In this document: positions 61,903-64,000 of the stretch, piece by piece | Layout of the letters: every line of letters starts with the position of its first letter | How positions within the stretch are numbered: the stretch's first letter is position 1 | Source of the DNA: an uncultured Pseudacidovorax sp. | GTDB lineage: Bacteria > Pseudomonadota > Gammaproteobacteria > Burkholderiales > Burkholderiaceae_C | Direction: 5' to 3' | DNA length: 64,000 bases | NCBI RefSeq assembly: GCF_913773995.1 | Contig: NZ_CAJYES010000011.1 | Span: forward strand, 1 to 64,000 | The notes under the pieces: generated by a model | What the model saw: the letters and a program-made list of their open reading frames with translations, nothing else | What the model was told of the DNA's origin: nothing | Databases searched by the model: none | Made by a program: the position numbers and the translations under genes

Positions 61903-63179
61903 CGCTGACCGTGTTCATCGGATCGCTGCTGCTGGCCATGGCCATCGGCATGCCGATCTCCTTCGCGCTGCTGGCCAGCGGTGTCGCCCTGATGTGGCAG
62001 CTGGACCTGTTCGACGCGCAGATCCTCACGCAGAACCTCATCGGCGGCGCCGACAGCTTTCCGCTGCTGGCCGTGCCCTTCTTCATGCTGGCCGGCGAGA
62101 TCATGAACGTGGGCGGCCTGTCCAAGCGCATCGTCAACCTGGCGCTGGCGTTGGTGGGCCATGTGCGCGGCGGTCTGGGCTACGTGACCATCATGGCCGG
62201 GTGCCTGCTGTCGGCCCTGTCGGGCTCGGCCGTGGCCGACGCGGCAGCGCTGACGGCGCTGCTGCTGCCGATGATGACGGCGGCTGGCCACGACAAGGCG
62301 CGCGCAGGCGGGCTGATCGCAGCCACCGGCATCATCGGTCCGGTGATCCCGCCCAGCATCGGGCTGGTGATCTTCGGCGTGGCGGCCAACGTGTCGATCT
62401 CCAAGCTCTTCCTCGCGGCCATCGCGCCGGGGCTGATGATCGGCGGCGCGCTGTGGATCACCTGGGCCTGGGTGGTGCGGCGCGAGAGGGTCGAGCCGCC
62501 GCCGCGCAAGAGCCGCCGTGAGATCCTGGCGGCCGCGCGCGAGGCCGGCTGGGCGCTGCTGCTGCCGGTGATCATCCTGGTGGGCCTGCGCATGGGTGTG
62601 TTCACACCGACCGAGGCGGCGGTCGTGGCCGCGGTGTACGCCTTTGCCGTGGCGACCTTCGTCTATCGCGAGCTGAACTTCTGGCAACTGCGCGACGTGT
62701 TCGTGGCGGCGGCCAAGACCAGTGCGGTGGTGATGTTCCTGATCGCGGCGGCCATGGTCAGCGCCTGGCTCATCACCGTGGCCGATCTGCCTTCGAAGGT
62801 GGTGGGTCTGCTGGAGCCTTTCATGGGCAACAAGGTGCTGCTGATGATCGGCATCATGGTGCTGGTGATGGTGGTCGGCACCGCGCTGGACATGACGCCG
62901 ACCATCCTGATCCTCACGCCGGTGCTGATGCCGGTGGTGATCAAGGCGGGCATCGACCCGGTCTACTTCGGCGTGATGTTCATCATCAACAACTCCATCG
63001 GCCTGATCACGCCGCCGGTGGGCGTGGTGCTGAACGTGGTGGCGGGCGTGGGGCGCATGAAGATGGACGAGGTCACGCGCGGTGTGCTGCCCTTCATGGC
63101 GGCGGAGTTCGCCATCATGTTCGTGATGGTGCTGTTCCCGTCGCTGGTGACGGTGCCGGCACGCTGGTTCGGCGGCTAG
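61899..63179 (+). CDS. dctM: TRAP transporter large membrane subunit DctM
   Basis: A 426-residue membrane protein with about 12 spans. It has the DctM hallmarks LLAVPFFMLAGEIMN, SALSGSAVADAAALTALLLPMM, GPVIPPSIGLVIFG and GLITPPVGVVLNVV. It is the Na+- or H+-coupled transport channel that works with DctP and DctQ. The only complete TRAP membrane pair in the window. Confidence 0.95.
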   Translation: MTLTVFIGSLLLAMAIGMPISFALLASGVALMWQLDLFDAQILTQNLIGGADSFPLLAVPFFMLAGEIMNVGGLSKRIVNLALALVGHVRGGLGYVTIMAGCLLSALSGSAVADAAALTALLLPMMTAAGHDKARAGGLIAATGIIGPVIPPSIGLVIFGVAANVSISKLFLAAIAPGLMIGGALWITWAWVVRRERVEPPPRKSRREILAAAREAGWALLLPVIILVGLRMGVFTPTEAAVVAAVYAFAVATFVYRELNFWQLRDVFVAAAKTSAVVMFLIAAAMVSAWLITVADLPSKVVGLLEPFMGNKVLLMIGIMVLVMVVGTALDMTPTILILTPVLMPVVIKAGIDPVYFGVMFIINNSIGLITPPVGVVLNVVAGVGRMKMDEVTRGVLPFMAAEFAIMFVMVLFPSLVTVPARWFGG

Positions 63180-63202
63180 CGTCGGTTGGCCGGCCGGTCC
63201 AC

Positions 63203-63889
63203 TCAGTCCAGGATCGCGCGGCGCACGTCTTCCTGCAGGCTGCGCAGGTGCGCGCGCATGGCCTCGCGTGCGCGGTCCGCGTCGCGGCTGCGCAACGCCT
63301 CCAGGATGCGGCCATGCTCGTCATGGTTCTCGCGCTGGCGGTGCAGCGGGCTGTGCAGGCGGAAGAGCCGCGCATTGACCCGCAGCTCCTCCACCAGGCG
63401 CGGGAACACAACGTTGCCGCTGGCCCCGGCCAGGAACAGGTGCAGCTTGTCGTCGAAATGCCAGTGGGCCGTCTCGTCGTGTTCCCCCTCATGCAGGGCA
63501 CGCACTTCAGCCTCGAGCGCGTCGAGTTCCTCATCGGAGATGCGCGGCGCGGCCAGCGCGATAGCTTCGCCCTCGATCACCTCACGGGCGCGCATGCAGT
63601 CGAAATACTCCTTGGTCCCCAGGGCCCGCACCGCATATGAGCGCGCGTCGCGCCGCACCAGCAGGCCCTCGCCGGCCAGGCGCACCAGCGCCTCGCGCAT
63701 GGGCGTTCGGGAGATGCCCAGCTCTTCGGCCAGCCGGCCTTCCTGCAGCGGGCTGCCACCCGAGATCTTGCGGTCGAGGATGAGCGTGCGAAGCCGGTCG
63801 TAGGCCTGCTCGGCCAGGCTGGTCGAGCGCACCTCGAGCGGCGCGATCGTGATGGTGGCCGGCTGGGCGGGGCTGGGCAGGGTGGGCAT
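63203..63889 (-). CDS. GntR-family regulator, FCD subfamily
   Basis: A 228-residue protein: N-terminal winged HTH (SGGSPLQEGRLAEELGISRTPMREALVRL in parts, residues about 45-72) and FCD domain (HFDDKLHLFLAGASGN, NHDEHGRILEALRSRDADRAREAM). It converges on dctM with 23 bp between, so it is not in that operon. Its targets may lie beyond the right edge. The ATG at 63889 gives a polar lead before the HTH. The last 110 bp of the window hold nothing else recognisable. Confidence 0.87.
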   Translation of the reverse strand: MPTLPSPAQPATITIAPLEVRSTSLAEQAYDRLRTLILDRKISGGSPLQEGRLAEELGISRTPMREALVRLAGEGLLVRRDARSYAVRALGTKEYFDCMRAREVIEGEAIALAAPRISDEELDALEAEVRALHEGEHDETAHWHFDDKLHLFLAGASGNVVFPRLVEELRVNARLFRLHSPLHRQRENHDEHGRILEALRSRDADRAREAMRAHLRSLQEDVRRAILD

Positions 63890-64000
63890 GCGGAACGGCG
63901 TGGCGCGAAGGGCAAAAGCTTAGCAGGCCGACAGGTTCGCGAGCGGGGCGCCGCAGGCTGCGCCTGCGATGGATGCGCCCGTCGCAACGGTGGGGCGGGC

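Overview
The window is high-GC DNA (about 68-70% by eye) with the gene repertoire of a Burkholderiales/Comamonadaceae-type betaproteobacterium. Indicators are tripartite-tricarboxylate (Bug) binding proteins, TRAP transporters, a fused LivHM permease, many IclR and GntR regulators, PCu(A)C/DUF2946 copper genes, and GC-rich intergenic palindromes. No rRNA, tRNA, CRISPR array or complete insertion sequence was seen. The genus is inferred from gene content only.

Layout. 1-2.9 kb: 3' part of a YtcJ-like amidohydrolase, a DenD-like dehydrogenase and a PPC-domain protein. 3.0-8.3 kb: a lower-GC accessory island with a two-gene Gabija-type defence module (OLD/TOPRIM nuclease plus UvrD-like helicase). 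A convergent, unrecognised protein with an HEYTH zinc-metallopeptidase motif follows. At the right edge are two broken gene ends: a 5'-truncated ORF feeding into the HEYTH gene, and the ATPase tail of a sensor histidine kinase. 8.4-14.2 kb: tandem universal stress protein, M16 peptidase, XRE regulator, DUF3606 protein, SDR and GH15 glycosidase. 14.4-21.5 kb: a divergent catabolic cluster around an IclR regulator (SMP-30 lactonase and VOC protein on one side; GMC oxidoreductase, orphan TRAP DctP and SDR on the other). 21.5-26 kb: PutA without its DNA-binding domain, with a divergent Lrp/AsnC regulator; then a SUMF1-domain lipoprotein.

27-35.7 kb: metal handling. PCu(A)C chaperone, two DUF2946 proteins, cytochrome c, TonB receptor and PepSY membrane protein form a probable copper cluster. 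Next to it is a second TonB receptor preceded by a NikR-box-like palindrome and a NikR gene with all four nickel ligands. 35.8-43 kb: branched-chain-type ABC importer (livHM-F-G, livK) with Dabb, SDR and cupin proteins and an IclR regulator. 43-49.4 kb: GntR regulator divergent from a run of FAH-family hydrolase, polysaccharide deacetylase, two Bug proteins and a CocE/NonD hydrolase. 49.5-54.7 kb: ELWxxDGT-repeat protein, three-gene ABC-2 exporter, and a BrnT/BrnA toxin-antitoxin locus whose toxin frame has an amber codon.

54.8-63.9 kb: a quinoprotein dehydrogenase lipoprotein with an added cupredoxin-like C-terminal domain and a ThuA lipoprotein, facing a third IclR regulator and an operon of TRAP DctP, type II dehydroquinase (AroQ), DctQ and DctM, then a GntR regulator. 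TGGAAA/TTTCCA palindromes that resemble the IclR consensus overlap candidate -35 elements on both sides of the third iclR gene. This suggests one regulon joining periplasmic oxidation, TRAP uptake and dehydroquinate dehydration. All functions are inferred from motifs and gene order; no database search was run.
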